DNA of 64,000 bases from RECM01 sp047921215 (GTDB taxonomy: Bacteria > Bacteroidota > Rhodothermia > Balneolales > Cyclonatronaceae). The stretch spans positions 29,507-93,506 of the forward strand of contig JBLRWO010000013.1 of NCBI GenBank assembly GCA_047921215.1, given 5' to 3'. The notes under the pieces were generated by a model, which ran no database searches, was not told where the DNA came from, and was given only the letters and a program-made list of their open reading frames with translations. The first letter of the stretch is position 1; each line of letters starts with the position of its first letter. The position numbers and the translations under genes are program-made. This document shows, piece by piece, positions 53,570 through 62,477 of this stretch.

Positions 53570-55282
53570 ATGTTTAAAAACTATCCTGTCTGGGCAAGAG
53601 AATTTGCCAGGAAATATCTGAGTAAAACAGTCAATCAGTTTGTTCTGCATGGTAATGTAAGAGATCTGGTGCCTGTAAAATTACAGTCAGGTTATCAATT
53701 TCCAAGGATGAAAAACTTTCTTTCTGATGACCTGTTTGGTTCAAGAGATATTGTAATATTCTATGACCGTTCTTCTGGTATTACTTTCAGAGATAAAAAA
53801 AGCCAGCAGGATTTTGCCCGGGCTATAGCCGGTCTTGATACAGCATCAGGGTCTGAGTTTTCCAAAAAATTGCCCCGAGATCCTAACAGGGTTTTTGCAC
53901 TGCTTGAAAGCTACGCCCGGTTGAGAGTGTCCGACAATAAAAGTATGGCCATCATTGTAGATTACGCTGAGACTATTGTTCCGGTAAATGAGGGGGGATC
54001 CGCAGGTGCTGAAGACAGGAATACCCTGGTTTATCTGTTAAAATGGGCCCAGGACCCGCTTTTTATGGCGGCCGATTATACACTCGTCCTGCTTACTGAA
54101 AACCTGTCTGACCTGAACCGGAGCCTGATACAAAGTCCTTACAATTCAGCCATCAAAGTAGGGTTACCGGCTGAAGAACAGAGGGCCTCCTTTATTCAGT
54201 CTTTCACTAACAACAGGACCTACAAAAAAATAAGTGAAGTTCCGGTTAACACACTCAGCCAGCAAACGGCGGGTCTGAATTTCATCAATCTGCAGGGTTT
54301 GCTCGCCAATGCGATGGAAAATAAAGCTCGCATTACCTTTGACAGCTTGTCAAAAAATAAAAAGGAGCTTATTGAAGCCGAGGCTTACGGCCTCCTTGAA
54401 TTTGTCGAATCCAGATTCACCCTTGACGATGTGGCTGGTCATTCACGGGTAAAAAAGCATCTCAGGGATGCTGCCCGTGCAATTCGTAACGGACGCCCTG
54501 ATGTTTTGCCCATGGGCTACCTGGTTTGTGGTCCGGTCGGAACAGGCAAAACGTATATGGTTAACTCCTTCGCTGGTGAAGTTGGAGTTCCAATGGTTAA
54601 ATTAAAAAACTTTCGCTCTCAGTGGCAAGGGGTTACGGAAGGTAATCTCGAAAAAATATTGACACTTCTTGACGCCATGGCTCCGGTTGCGGTTATGATA
54701 GATGAAGCGGATGCCTACCTGGGTGATCGCAGTTCATCTGGTGACAGCGGTGTCTCGAACCGGGTTTTCGCACAAATTGCCCAGTTTATGAGCAACACCG
54801 AAAACAGGGGTCGAATCATCTGGTTCCTGATGACAGCCAGACCTGATCTGATGCCAGTTGATCTCAAAAGACAGGGCCGGGCAGAAGAACATATTGCTCT
54901 GTTTTATCCATCAACCGAGGAGGAAAGGATTGAACTGTTCCACGCTATGAAGAAGAAAACACGGCTGGAAATGACCAGGAATATTATTCCTGATACAGTT
55001 CGCAACGGCCACAAGATGTTTTCCGGCGCAGATATGGAAGCGGCACTCACAAGAGCGAAATTCCGGGCGGCATCCGAAGGTAAAAAAAGAGTTTCACCTG
55101 AAATACTTGACCAGACCCTGACTGATTTTATACCACCTACCTATCCGGAGGAGATAGAACTTCAAACTCTGAACGCAGTTCTTGAGTGTACATCCAGAGA
55201 TCTGTTGCCCGAACCTTACAGGAGCATGAGCCGTGACGAGGTTGCCAGGAAAGTGGATGAACTAAAGCTTATCGTCCGATAA
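53570..55282 (+). CDS. AAA+ ATPase with degenerate first and intact second AAA domain
   Basis: This 570-residue protein appears to contain two AAA domains. The first (about 15-280) has a Walker-B-like SMAIIVDYAE and sensor-like TLVLLTENLSDLN, but no Walker A, so it is probably inactive. The second (about 285-530) has Walker A GPVGTGKT (321-328), Walker B VAVMIDEAD (D378, E379), sensor 1 in TARPD, and arginine-finger-like RQGR. The latter places it near the classic AAA clade that includes Vps4, NSF and FtsH. It ends the PspA operon. A role disassembling PspA-type polymers is inference by analogy with ESCRT-III/Vps4. Confidence 0.85.
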   Translation: MFKNYPVWAREFARKYLSKTVNQFVLHGNVRDLVPVKLQSGYQFPRMKNFLSDDLFGSRDIVIFYDRSSGITFRDKKSQQDFARAIAGLDTASGSEFSKKLPRDPNRVFALLESYARLRVSDNKSMAIIVDYAETIVPVNEGGSAGAEDRNTLVYLLKWAQDPLFMAADYTLVLLTENLSDLNRSLIQSPYNSAIKVGLPAEEQRASFIQSFTNNRTYKKISEVPVNTLSQQTAGLNFINLQGLLANAMENKARITFDSLSKNKKELIEAEAYGLLEFVESRFTLDDVAGHSRVKKHLRDAARAIRNGRPDVLPMGYLVCGPVGTGKTYMVNSFAGEVGVPMVKLKNFRSQWQGVTEGNLEKILTLLDAMAPVAVMIDEADAYLGDRSSSGDSGVSNRVFAQIAQFMSNTENRGRIIWFLMTARPDLMPVDLKRQGRAEEHIALFYPSTEEERIELFHAMKKKTRLEMTRNIIPDTVRNGHKMFSGADMEAALTRAKFRAASEGKKRVSPEILDQTLTDFIPPTYPEEIELQTLNAVLECTSRDLLPEPYRSMSRDEVARKVDELKLIVR

Positions 55283-55392
55283 TAAAAGGTATTAATGATT
55301 GACAATTGCACAAAGGAACCGGAATTATTACACGCATTTTATTTTTTTAAAGTCGGGAGCAGGCAGATGAGATACTTTTATTATAGAAAATT

Positions 55393-55908
55393 ATGGCATC
55401 AATGAAACGAATAGCTGTTCTTTTGGTAGTACTCACAATCGGCTGGCAGAGCAACATGTATGCTCAGAGCTGCCAGGATGACGAAATGTATGAGCAGCTT
55501 GACTTTTGGATCGGAAGCTGGGAAGTATTCTTTACCCGGACCGGTGAACTTGCTGGTACCAATGTTATTGAAAAAATACTGGACGGTTGTGCATATTTCG
55601 AACAATGGATTGGGGAGGATGGCTATTCTGGAACCAGTCTTACATTTATTGATCCGTTTAGCGTAACATGGTCTCAGCAGTGGGTTGACAATGCGACCGG
55701 TTCACAGTTCTACTGGAACGGTGCTTACGAGAATAATATTCTCAGTTTCGACTATGAAGCTGAAGACATGAACAATATACCAGTCGAAGGAAGAATGCTG
55801 CTGATCAGGCTTAGCGCCTCCGGCGTTCGTCAGTTGAATCAGGTTAGTGCAGATGGTGGAGAAAACTGGCAGACATTATACGATCTTACCTATATCAGGG
55901 TTCAGTGA
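55393..55908 (+). CDS. Secreted DUF1579-like protein
   Basis: This 171-residue protein has a signal peptide (about 1-25, ending YAQS). The mature part begins YEQLDFWIGSWEVFF, the F-W-x-G-x-W signature of DUF1579-like beta-barrel proteins, followed by a beta-rich body with aromatic residues (QQWVDNATGSQFYWNGAY, partial). These proteins are of uncertain function. An in-frame ATG three codons downstream is an alternative start. Its 3' end overlaps convergent xseA by 14 bp. Confidence 0.8.
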   Translation: MASMKRIAVLLVVLTIGWQSNMYAQSCQDDEMYEQLDFWIGSWEVFFTRTGELAGTNVIEKILDGCAYFEQWIGEDGYSGTSLTFIDPFSVTWSQQWVDNATGSQFYWNGAYENNILSFDYEAEDMNNIPVEGRMLLIRLSASGVRQLNQVSADGGENWQTLYDLTYIRVQ

Positions 55909-57163
55909 TCCGGATTTTCCCATCCTGCCAAATAATATCAAGCGGGGTACCGGCACTGTAAAGGGTGCTTTTTCTAATCCATTTACCGTTCTGCATTATT
56001 CGCGTAAATCCTCTTTTAAGAGGTTCATCCGGGTTTAGTGAATCAAGCCTGCTTACAAGCAGCTGAAGGCGTTCGCGGACTCGCAGCGTGCGCTGAGTTA
56101 TATTTTGTGACAGCCGGTAGTTCATGTGTTCCACTTTATCCCGGCCGGTTCCTGTTTTGCTTTTCAGATATTGCAGCATTAGAATCTGGTCGGTTTTGAT
56201 ACGTTCCCTGGCAAAGGCAAGTTTGCGCTCCAAAATCTGAAGGCCATGCGATCTGATCAGACGCTGCACCAGATCTTTGTAATTCCGGATCATCTCGTCA
56301 AGTTTTCTCTGCATAAGACTGCCGGCTTCATCCACGAACATTTTTAATTCGTTGAGGTCGGGTGCAGCCAGAATCACCGCCTGGGTCGGGGTGGCTGCTC
56401 TTACATCAGCAACAAAATCGGATATGCTGAAATCGGTTTCGTGTCCTACAGCACTAATAACGGGAATGGTACAATTAAAGATGGCTCTTGCAACAACCTC
56501 TTCATTGAAGGGCCACAGATCTTCAAGAGAACCGCCCCCCCTGGTCACTATCAGGATGTCGACGGGGCTGACCTGTGAAAAATATTGTATACCCTGAACT
56601 ATTTCACCAGCGGCTGCAACCCCCTGCACACTGGCATGATATAACTGAAGTTCTGCCATAGGGAATCGTTTCTCAAATGTGGATACAATATCGTGAAATG
56701 CTGCGCCCGAGCCGGAAGTCACAACTCCTATGGTTTTCGGAAAAGGCGGAAGTTGCTTTTTATGCACGGAACGGAAGAGACCTTCTTTTTCGAGTTTATT
56801 CTTTAGCTCAACGAAGGCCTGCTGAAGTGCACCGGTACCGGCCTGTGTTACTGAACTGACAATTAACTGATATCTGCCCTGTGGTGCATAAACCTGGATG
56901 TCGCCACCGGCAATGATCTGTTGGCCGTGCACCAGTTCTGCACCCAGGCGCTGGGCACTGCTGCGCCACATAACGCAAGATAACTGAGCATTGCTGTCTT
57001 TAAGAGTAAAATAGACATGTCCGTTTGCACTTTTTACAGGTTTGCTGATTTCGCCCTCAACACGCACTCCTGTGAATTCCGACTCAAGCAGTTTTTTCAG
57101 TTCGCCGGTAAATTCGGTTACGGTGGGTATGCGGGATGTAGTATAGGTACTGTTCGTGTTCAT
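55895..57163 (-). CDS. xseA: Exodeoxyribonuclease VII large subunit
   Basis: This 422-residue subunit of the single-strand-specific exonuclease degrades ssDNA to acid-insoluble oligonucleotides. An N-terminal OB-fold (VRVEGEISKPVKSANGHVYFTLKD, partial) is followed by the catalytic region GVVTSGSGAAFHDI, VTRGGGSLEDLWPFN and VGHETDFSISDFVADVRAATPTQA. A coiled-coil C-terminal region follows. The small subunit gene xseB is not adjacent in this window. Confidence 0.97.
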   Translation of the reverse strand: MNTNSTYTTSRIPTVTEFTGELKKLLESEFTGVRVEGEISKPVKSANGHVYFTLKDSNAQLSCVMWRSSAQRLGAELVHGQQIIAGGDIQVYAPQGRYQLIVSSVTQAGTGALQQAFVELKNKLEKEGLFRSVHKKQLPPFPKTIGVVTSGSGAAFHDIVSTFEKRFPMAELQLYHASVQGVAAAGEIVQGIQYFSQVSPVDILIVTRGGGSLEDLWPFNEEVVARAIFNCTIPVISAVGHETDFSISDFVADVRAATPTQAVILAAPDLNELKMFVDEAGSLMQRKLDEMIRNYKDLVQRLIRSHGLQILERKLAFARERIKTDQILMLQYLKSKTGTGRDKVEHMNYRLSQNITQRTLRVRERLQLLVSRLDSLNPDEPLKRGFTRIMQNGKWIRKSTLYSAGTPLDIIWQDGKIRITEP

Positions 57164-57285
57164 GTCTGAATATAGTGCCGTTTCCGTGTTTCAGACAAAA
57201 TTGAAATCAGCAACCTTGTTCTATGAGTGAATGACATCTTTACCTATCTTTCCGGCGGATTTAATTACTGAAATTAAACGCTTCC

Positions 57286-58575
57286 ATGAGTACTTCTGAA
57301 GATATTCTGTTTAGAAATGTAGTTCCTGCCGGGAATGGATACAACGGCAAAGAAAAATGTGATATCCGCATCGTCGGTGGACGAATTGCTGAAATTGGAA
57401 CAGGTATACCAAAAGGCAGTGAAACGGAGCACGATTTCAAGGGTGCAATGGTCTCGGCAGGTTGGATGGATATGCATGTTCATCTGCGTGAACCCGGATT
57501 TGAACATAAAGAAACCATAGAATCCGGTTGCAGGGCGGCAGCCTTTGGTGGATTTACTGCAGTGGCCTGCATGCCAAATACAAACCCTCCGGTTCATACG
57601 CGTGATGTGGTAGAATACATCCGGAAAAAAGCGGAAAAACTTTCGGTTGATGTGTATCCAATTGCGTGCGTTACGAAAGAACGAAAGGGTACCAGCATCA
57701 GTGAAATGGCAGATTTGCAGGAGGGGGGAGCTGTTGCATTCAGCGATGACGGGGATCCGGTTTATGACAGCCGTATTATGCGAATAGCCCTCGAGTATTC
57801 GTCCATGCTTGGAATGCCGGTAATCAATCACGAAGAGGATCTGGCGCTAAGCCGTCCCGGTCATATGAACGAAGGGAAAGTATCTACCCGGTTGGGACTT
57901 TCCGGATCACCTGGCATTGCAGAAGAGGTGATGATTGCACGTGACATCATGTTGGCAGAACTGACGGGAGGCCATCTGCATGTGGCCCATATCAGTACGC
58001 GAAAGGGAGTGGAGTTGGTCAGAGAGGCGAAAAATAAGGGTATCAGGGTTACGACTGAAGTTTGTCCACATCATTTTGACCTTACCGACGAAGAGATCGA
58101 AAGAACCGAATTCGATACGAATTTCAAGATGCATCCGCCACTCAGAACGGCAGATGATGTGGAGGCAATGATTGAAGGCCTCGCGGATGGGACCATAGAT
58201 GCTATTTGTACGGATCATGCTCCGCACTCTGTCGATGAAAAAGAGGTCGAATTCATCTATGCTCCCAATGGCATATTAGGACTGGAAACAGCCTGGGGAA
58301 TAACCGGTAAAAGGCTGCTGAAAAGTGGTCGGATGAAACTGGAGAGTGTTTTGGATAAACTTGTGGTCAATCCGCGGGTCATACTCGATATAGCTGTGCC
58401 GAAACTGGTGCCGGGTGAAATTGCAAATCTGACTTTTTTTAACACGGATGAAACCTGGATATTTGAGAAAAAGCACATCAGATCGAAATCCCGAAACACA
58501 CCATACCTGGGGTCCGAAATGACCGGAAGGGCACTGGCCATTTACAATCGTGGTCAGTTGGTGTTGAATACCTGA
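57286..58575 (+). CDS. pyrC: Dihydroorotase
   Basis: This 429-residue type I dihydroorotase interconverts carbamoyl aspartate and dihydroorotate in pyrimidine synthesis. The metal motif H-x-H is H64 and H66 (MDMHVHLREPG). Further ligands or active-site residues lie in AFSDDG, INHEEDL, HVAHISTRKG and CTDHAPHS. It is divergent from xseA and convergent with the radical SAM gene. No other pyr gene is next to it. Confidence 0.95.
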   Translation: MSTSEDILFRNVVPAGNGYNGKEKCDIRIVGGRIAEIGTGIPKGSETEHDFKGAMVSAGWMDMHVHLREPGFEHKETIESGCRAAAFGGFTAVACMPNTNPPVHTRDVVEYIRKKAEKLSVDVYPIACVTKERKGTSISEMADLQEGGAVAFSDDGDPVYDSRIMRIALEYSSMLGMPVINHEEDLALSRPGHMNEGKVSTRLGLSGSPGIAEEVMIARDIMLAELTGGHLHVAHISTRKGVELVREAKNKGIRVTTEVCPHHFDLTDEEIERTEFDTNFKMHPPLRTADDVEAMIEGLADGTIDAICTDHAPHSVDEKEVEFIYAPNGILGLETAWGITGKRLLKSGRMKLESVLDKLVVNPRVILDIAVPKLVPGEIANLTFFNTDETWIFEKKHIRSKSRNTPYLGSEMTGRALAIYNRGQLVLNT

Positions 58576-58582
58576 TTACACC

Positions 58583-59986
58583 TTATCCGGCTATCATCAA
58601 ATCTTCTTTCCCCGTATTTATTTGCTCGTCCGGAACAGATTTATACATGGCCTCCAGCTCATCTTCATAGAAGAATTGATTTTCACCGAATGCCGGTTCA
58701 AGATCATCCAGCCATACGGCATCGGGATTATATCTGGCAAAGAATGGACGCTGTACCCAATCCGGATTTCTTCCCTGGATCATCCTGAGCACGAATACTT
58801 TCTCACCCATTACTTCGGTAATGCCCAGTATCTGAACTTTACCGGGTTTAGCCGACATACTTGGTCCGCGTACTGTGCGGCCTATTCCACTGATATTCTG
58901 ATATGCTCCCCTGAAAATATCCCATGTCTTTTCAAGAGGTATATCAAAAAAGTGTTGAGCTCCGGTATTTCTTACAACAAACATATAGTAGGGTATGATA
59001 CCCTGCCGAACCTGTTCCTTCCACATTTCCGACCAGGCTTCTGAGGTGTCATTTATACCACGCAGCAGGGGAGACTGACTTCTGACTTCAGCCCCGGTAT
59101 TTCTGATGCGGATCAAGGCTTTCTGAACTGCAGGAGTTTTTAATTCAACTTTATGAGAGAAATGTGCCATTAATGCAAGATGTATACCCGCATCCGTTAT
59201 ATTTTCAAACAGCCTGATAACATCATCCGCATCATTATCGGTAGTGAATTTATAAGGCCAGTACGATAAGGCCTTTGTTCCGATTCGAATGGTACGAAGA
59301 TTTGGTATATCTGCATCAAGAAGAGGCTTTATATATGTGCTGAGTACTTTTGCCTTCATTATCATGGGATCGCCGCCTGTGAAAAGAACGTCTGTTACCT
59401 CAGGATGCTCTTTAATGTACTGTACCAGCAATTCTGATTCTTTCATGGCAAATTTAAGCTCATCAATCCCGACGAATTGCGGCCACCTGAAGCAAAATGT
59501 ACAGTAGGCATGGCACGTCTGCCCATGGCTTGGGAAAAACAGTACTGTTTCCCGGTATTTATGCTGCATACCATCAAGCCTGGTACCATTTGATAGAGTT
59601 GGTTTATTCAGATGAACCTGACCGGCGGGGTGAGGGTTAAGCTGCCAGCGGATTTTATCCGCAGCCTGTTTTAATTCCGCCTTATCCGCACCGGATTTCA
59701 GTATCCGATCCATTTCAACATAATGTTCGGGTTTGAGCATATCCTTTTGGGGGAAGGTGAGTCTGAAAATCGGGTCTTCAGGAATATTATCCCAGTCTAT
59801 CAGTTCATTGACCACGTATTTGTTGGCTTTAAATGGCAATACATGACCAACAACTCTCATTGCATTGCGGATATCTTCGGGCAGGTGCTGCACCTGTGGA
59901 ATTGATTTGGCGTTTCTCAGTGTGTATGCTTTGTAACTGTTTGCCAGGCCGATCTTACCCGATCCGTTTAATTTACTTTTTGCCAT
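58583..59986 (-). CDS. Lysine 2,3-aminomutase family radical SAM protein (KamA-type)
   Basis: This 467-residue protein contains the radical SAM cluster motif C158-x3-C162-x2-C165 (CHAYCTFCFRW) and the TGGDPMIM region of the aminomutase family. It probably isomerises lysine to beta-lysine or an analogous amino acid using PLP. The usual PLP-lysine loop (PGGGGK in clostridial KAM) is not obvious; a candidate lysine lies in the C-terminal SMSAKPGKVQ segment. It is longer than clostridial KAM by about 50 residues at the N-terminus. The exact substrate is therefore uncertain. The gene ends 8 bp from dihydroorotase, convergently. Confidence 0.88.
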   Translation of the reverse strand: MAKSKLNGSGKIGLANSYKAYTLRNAKSIPQVQHLPEDIRNAMRVVGHVLPFKANKYVVNELIDWDNIPEDPIFRLTFPQKDMLKPEHYVEMDRILKSGADKAELKQAADKIRWQLNPHPAGQVHLNKPTLSNGTRLDGMQHKYRETVLFFPSHGQTCHAYCTFCFRWPQFVGIDELKFAMKESELLVQYIKEHPEVTDVLFTGGDPMIMKAKVLSTYIKPLLDADIPNLRTIRIGTKALSYWPYKFTTDNDADDVIRLFENITDAGIHLALMAHFSHKVELKTPAVQKALIRIRNTGAEVRSQSPLLRGINDTSEAWSEMWKEQVRQGIIPYYMFVVRNTGAQHFFDIPLEKTWDIFRGAYQNISGIGRTVRGPSMSAKPGKVQILGITEVMGEKVFVLRMIQGRNPDWVQRPFFARYNPDAVWLDDLEPAFGENQFFYEDELEAMYKSVPDEQINTGKEDLMIAG

Positions 59987-60316
59987 AACAAATAGTACAT
60001 CCTCCTTTTAATCTAACGCGACAATGCATCAGGTTTTTGCCAGTTGCTGACCGACAAGTTGGGTTCAACTTTTATTGAGAATTATCTTGTTAACCGGTAC
60101 TCAACCGATTAATATAATTCATACCGCTCAAAGAAGAATTCGCGGATGTTGCTGTGATGAAATCCTTACCCGAAGGTGCCGGGAATAATGAATACAGACA
60201 TTTTATTATCACCAAAATAGAAGACCGGTTCAAAAACACAAGTGAATAATAAAATAAACCAGTATACATGACTCATTTCAGCGCAATGTTGGATTTGCAG
60301 TAGCACGTTATTAAAT
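59987..60316. other. Intergenic region
   Basis: These 330 bp lie between divergent transcription units and carry no gene that I can support. The upstream region of the aminomutase gene is here. No repeats were seen. Confidence 0.5.
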
Positions 60317-60350
60317 AAAAAAGGCCGGTAGTTGTGTACCGGCCTTTTTT
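60317..60350. terminator. Bidirectional rho-independent terminator of the M16 operon
   Basis: AAAAAAGGCCGGTA and TACCGGCCTTTTTT form a 14-bp perfect stem around GTTGTG. On the minus strand it follows the M16 operon stop by about 30 bp, with a run of T. Its stem core matches the terminator at 20809-20845. Confidence 0.93.
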
Positions 60351-60379
60351 AATAATTCGTTATTAAAATGCCTGCTGAT

Positions 60380-62449
60380 TCATTCGGCGTTATGAGAAAT
60401 CGTGGTTACGGTACTTGCGACCTCTCCATCCTGCCTGTTAATAATTTTGTAGGCAACATTTACCCCGTCATTGAGTGTCCAGTTTTCATAGAACGTATAA
60501 GTTTCCATTTCACCGCCGGTTGCAGGATTGAAATTTGACACTTTTGAAGCGAAGGGTAAACTGTTTTCAGGATCCAGGTAAAAGGTGACATCAGCATCCG
60601 ATCCGACATGTAGTTTTATCAGTTCTTTGCCTTCAATCATTTCGGTTCCCAGATATTCAGCAGGCAAATTCCCCCAGTTAATTGCAATATTCACATAATC
60701 CTGATTAAGTGAACGTTGCATTTGTTCAGCCTGTTGCGCTGGCATCGGATTGCTCATCTGGCCCATTCTCATCGTACCCGAGCCGTCTCTGTATTCCATG
60801 TTGATCACGCCCTGTGGAGTATTTAACTCCTGTAATATAGTTCCGGGATATTCATATACAATATTTGACCGGATATTCATTGATCCCATAGGAGTTTGCA
60901 TGGCGATTTCAGAATTGACAGTGAGTTTGCTTATCTCAGTATTTCCAGGAATGATAGCACCTGCCATTTTTCCGAGCCATTCTGATCCTTTGGCAACATC
61001 ACCGGTTGATTCAGTACGCTGTTGCGCGGGACGCGGAATGGTGATATCAATTTGATTCGCATCACCAAGACGATCGAGTTGATCGCCGATTTCATTGCTG
61101 TTGCCAACCACAAGAATGTGAACATTTTCGGGCTGTATATATTCCCTGGCAACACGCTGAACATCAGCTGTACTTACCTCTCTTACCTGCTCGATATAAC
61201 GATCGAACGCATCCATCGGTAATCCGTTATAGGTATTGCTGACCTGTTCATTCAGTATTTTATTCTTGCTGTCGTAACGAAAGACGATCGAGTTGAGCAT
61301 TCTGTCTTTGGTAGCAGCAAGTTCCTCTTCGGTTACAGGCTCATTTTGCAGTCGGATCACTTCGTTGATAGAAGCCTCGATAGCATTGGCGGTATTTTCG
61401 CTGGCCGTACTGAGTGTAATAAAAAATACACCGTCGTAATGGATATTACTGATGTAGCTCCCACCAACGCCATATGCATAACCCAGGTTAGTCCTTACTT
61501 CCTGCATCAATCTGCCGGAAAACCCTCCGCTGAGAATCTGATTCATGACCTGCAGAGCTGCATAGTCCGGGTTACTGCGACGTCCCCCGATGTGACCTAT
61601 CCTGATATTGCTCTGGTTCACATCGGATTTGTCTACAAAGTTAACAGAACGTTCAAAGTTGTAATTAACCTCTGGAAAATCCAGCTCTCTTCTGATGCCA
61701 CTGGGGATGTCACTAAAGGTTCGCTCAATTTTCCGTTTCATGTCACGGGAGCTGAAATCACCGATTACAGCGATCATTAAATTGGCACCTGTATAAGCAT
61801 TAGCGTGGAACTCAATCATATCTTCCCGGGAAATATTATCGATATGTTCATACTCTGTATATCGTGCATAGACAGTGCCTTCACCGTAGATAAGTTTGTT
61901 GAATTCCCGGGTTGCAATTGGTCCGGGATTGTCGTTCCTGCGTGAAATAGCAGAACGGTTTTGTGTTTTGGCCAGGTCAATTTTATCCTGCGGGAATTCA
62001 GGATTGAGAATTACATCTTTAAAAACGGGGAGCAGATCGTCAAAATCTTCTTTAAGCACTCCCATAAAGGCGCTTCCAGACGACATTCCAAAACCGGTTT
62101 CAATAGAAGCGGCCCTGGTTTCAAGTAACTCATTCAGTTCATCGCCCGGGTACGCATTTGTGCCACCGGTTCGCATAACGGTTCCGGTCATTCCGGCTAA
62201 TCCTACTTTATCACCGCTTTCCATGAATGAACCCGCCCTGACCAGAACAGTCATATTTATGAGCGGCAACTCATTGTCTTCGACAAGGAAAACCCTGATC
62301 CCGTTTTTCAAATCAAAGCTCTCTACGTCTGGCAGGTCAAACGACCGCAGTTCCTGAAAGCTGAGTTCATCATATCGTGTCTGGCCGGAAGCAGCAGTAA
62401 CGGCGAAAACAAACAAAAATAGAGTTATTAATAAATTGCGCATATTCAT
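60380..62449 (-). CDS. Secreted M16-family protein, non-catalytic (lacks HxxEH)
   Basis: This 689-residue protein has a signal peptide (about 1-23, ending AASGQ) and two M16 domains. Where active M16 subunits have H-x-x-E-H, this protein reads GLAGMTGTVMRTGGT, so it cannot bind the catalytic zinc. The substrate-binding R/Y pair region of the C-terminal domain is present in GGFSGRLMQEVRTNLGYAYGVGG, partly cited. A C-terminal beta-rich extension (about 480-689) is typical of these. It pairs with the active M16 gene 28 bp upstream, and the two likely form a heterodimer as in known bacterial M16 pairs. Confidence 0.9.
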   Translation of the reverse strand: MNMRNLLITLFLFVFAVTAASGQTRYDELSFQELRSFDLPDVESFDLKNGIRVFLVEDNELPLINMTVLVRAGSFMESGDKVGLAGMTGTVMRTGGTNAYPGDELNELLETRAASIETGFGMSSGSAFMGVLKEDFDDLLPVFKDVILNPEFPQDKIDLAKTQNRSAISRRNDNPGPIATREFNKLIYGEGTVYARYTEYEHIDNISREDMIEFHANAYTGANLMIAVIGDFSSRDMKRKIERTFSDIPSGIRRELDFPEVNYNFERSVNFVDKSDVNQSNIRIGHIGGRRSNPDYAALQVMNQILSGGFSGRLMQEVRTNLGYAYGVGGSYISNIHYDGVFFITLSTASENTANAIEASINEVIRLQNEPVTEEELAATKDRMLNSIVFRYDSKNKILNEQVSNTYNGLPMDAFDRYIEQVREVSTADVQRVAREYIQPENVHILVVGNSNEIGDQLDRLGDANQIDITIPRPAQQRTESTGDVAKGSEWLGKMAGAIIPGNTEISKLTVNSEIAMQTPMGSMNIRSNIVYEYPGTILQELNTPQGVINMEYRDGSGTMRMGQMSNPMPAQQAEQMQRSLNQDYVNIAINWGNLPAEYLGTEMIEGKELIKLHVGSDADVTFYLDPENSLPFASKVSNFNPATGGEMETYTFYENWTLNDGVNVAYKIINRQDGEVASTVTTISHNAE

Positions 62450-62477
62450 AAAGGTCTAAAATTATTTAAAAATCAGT

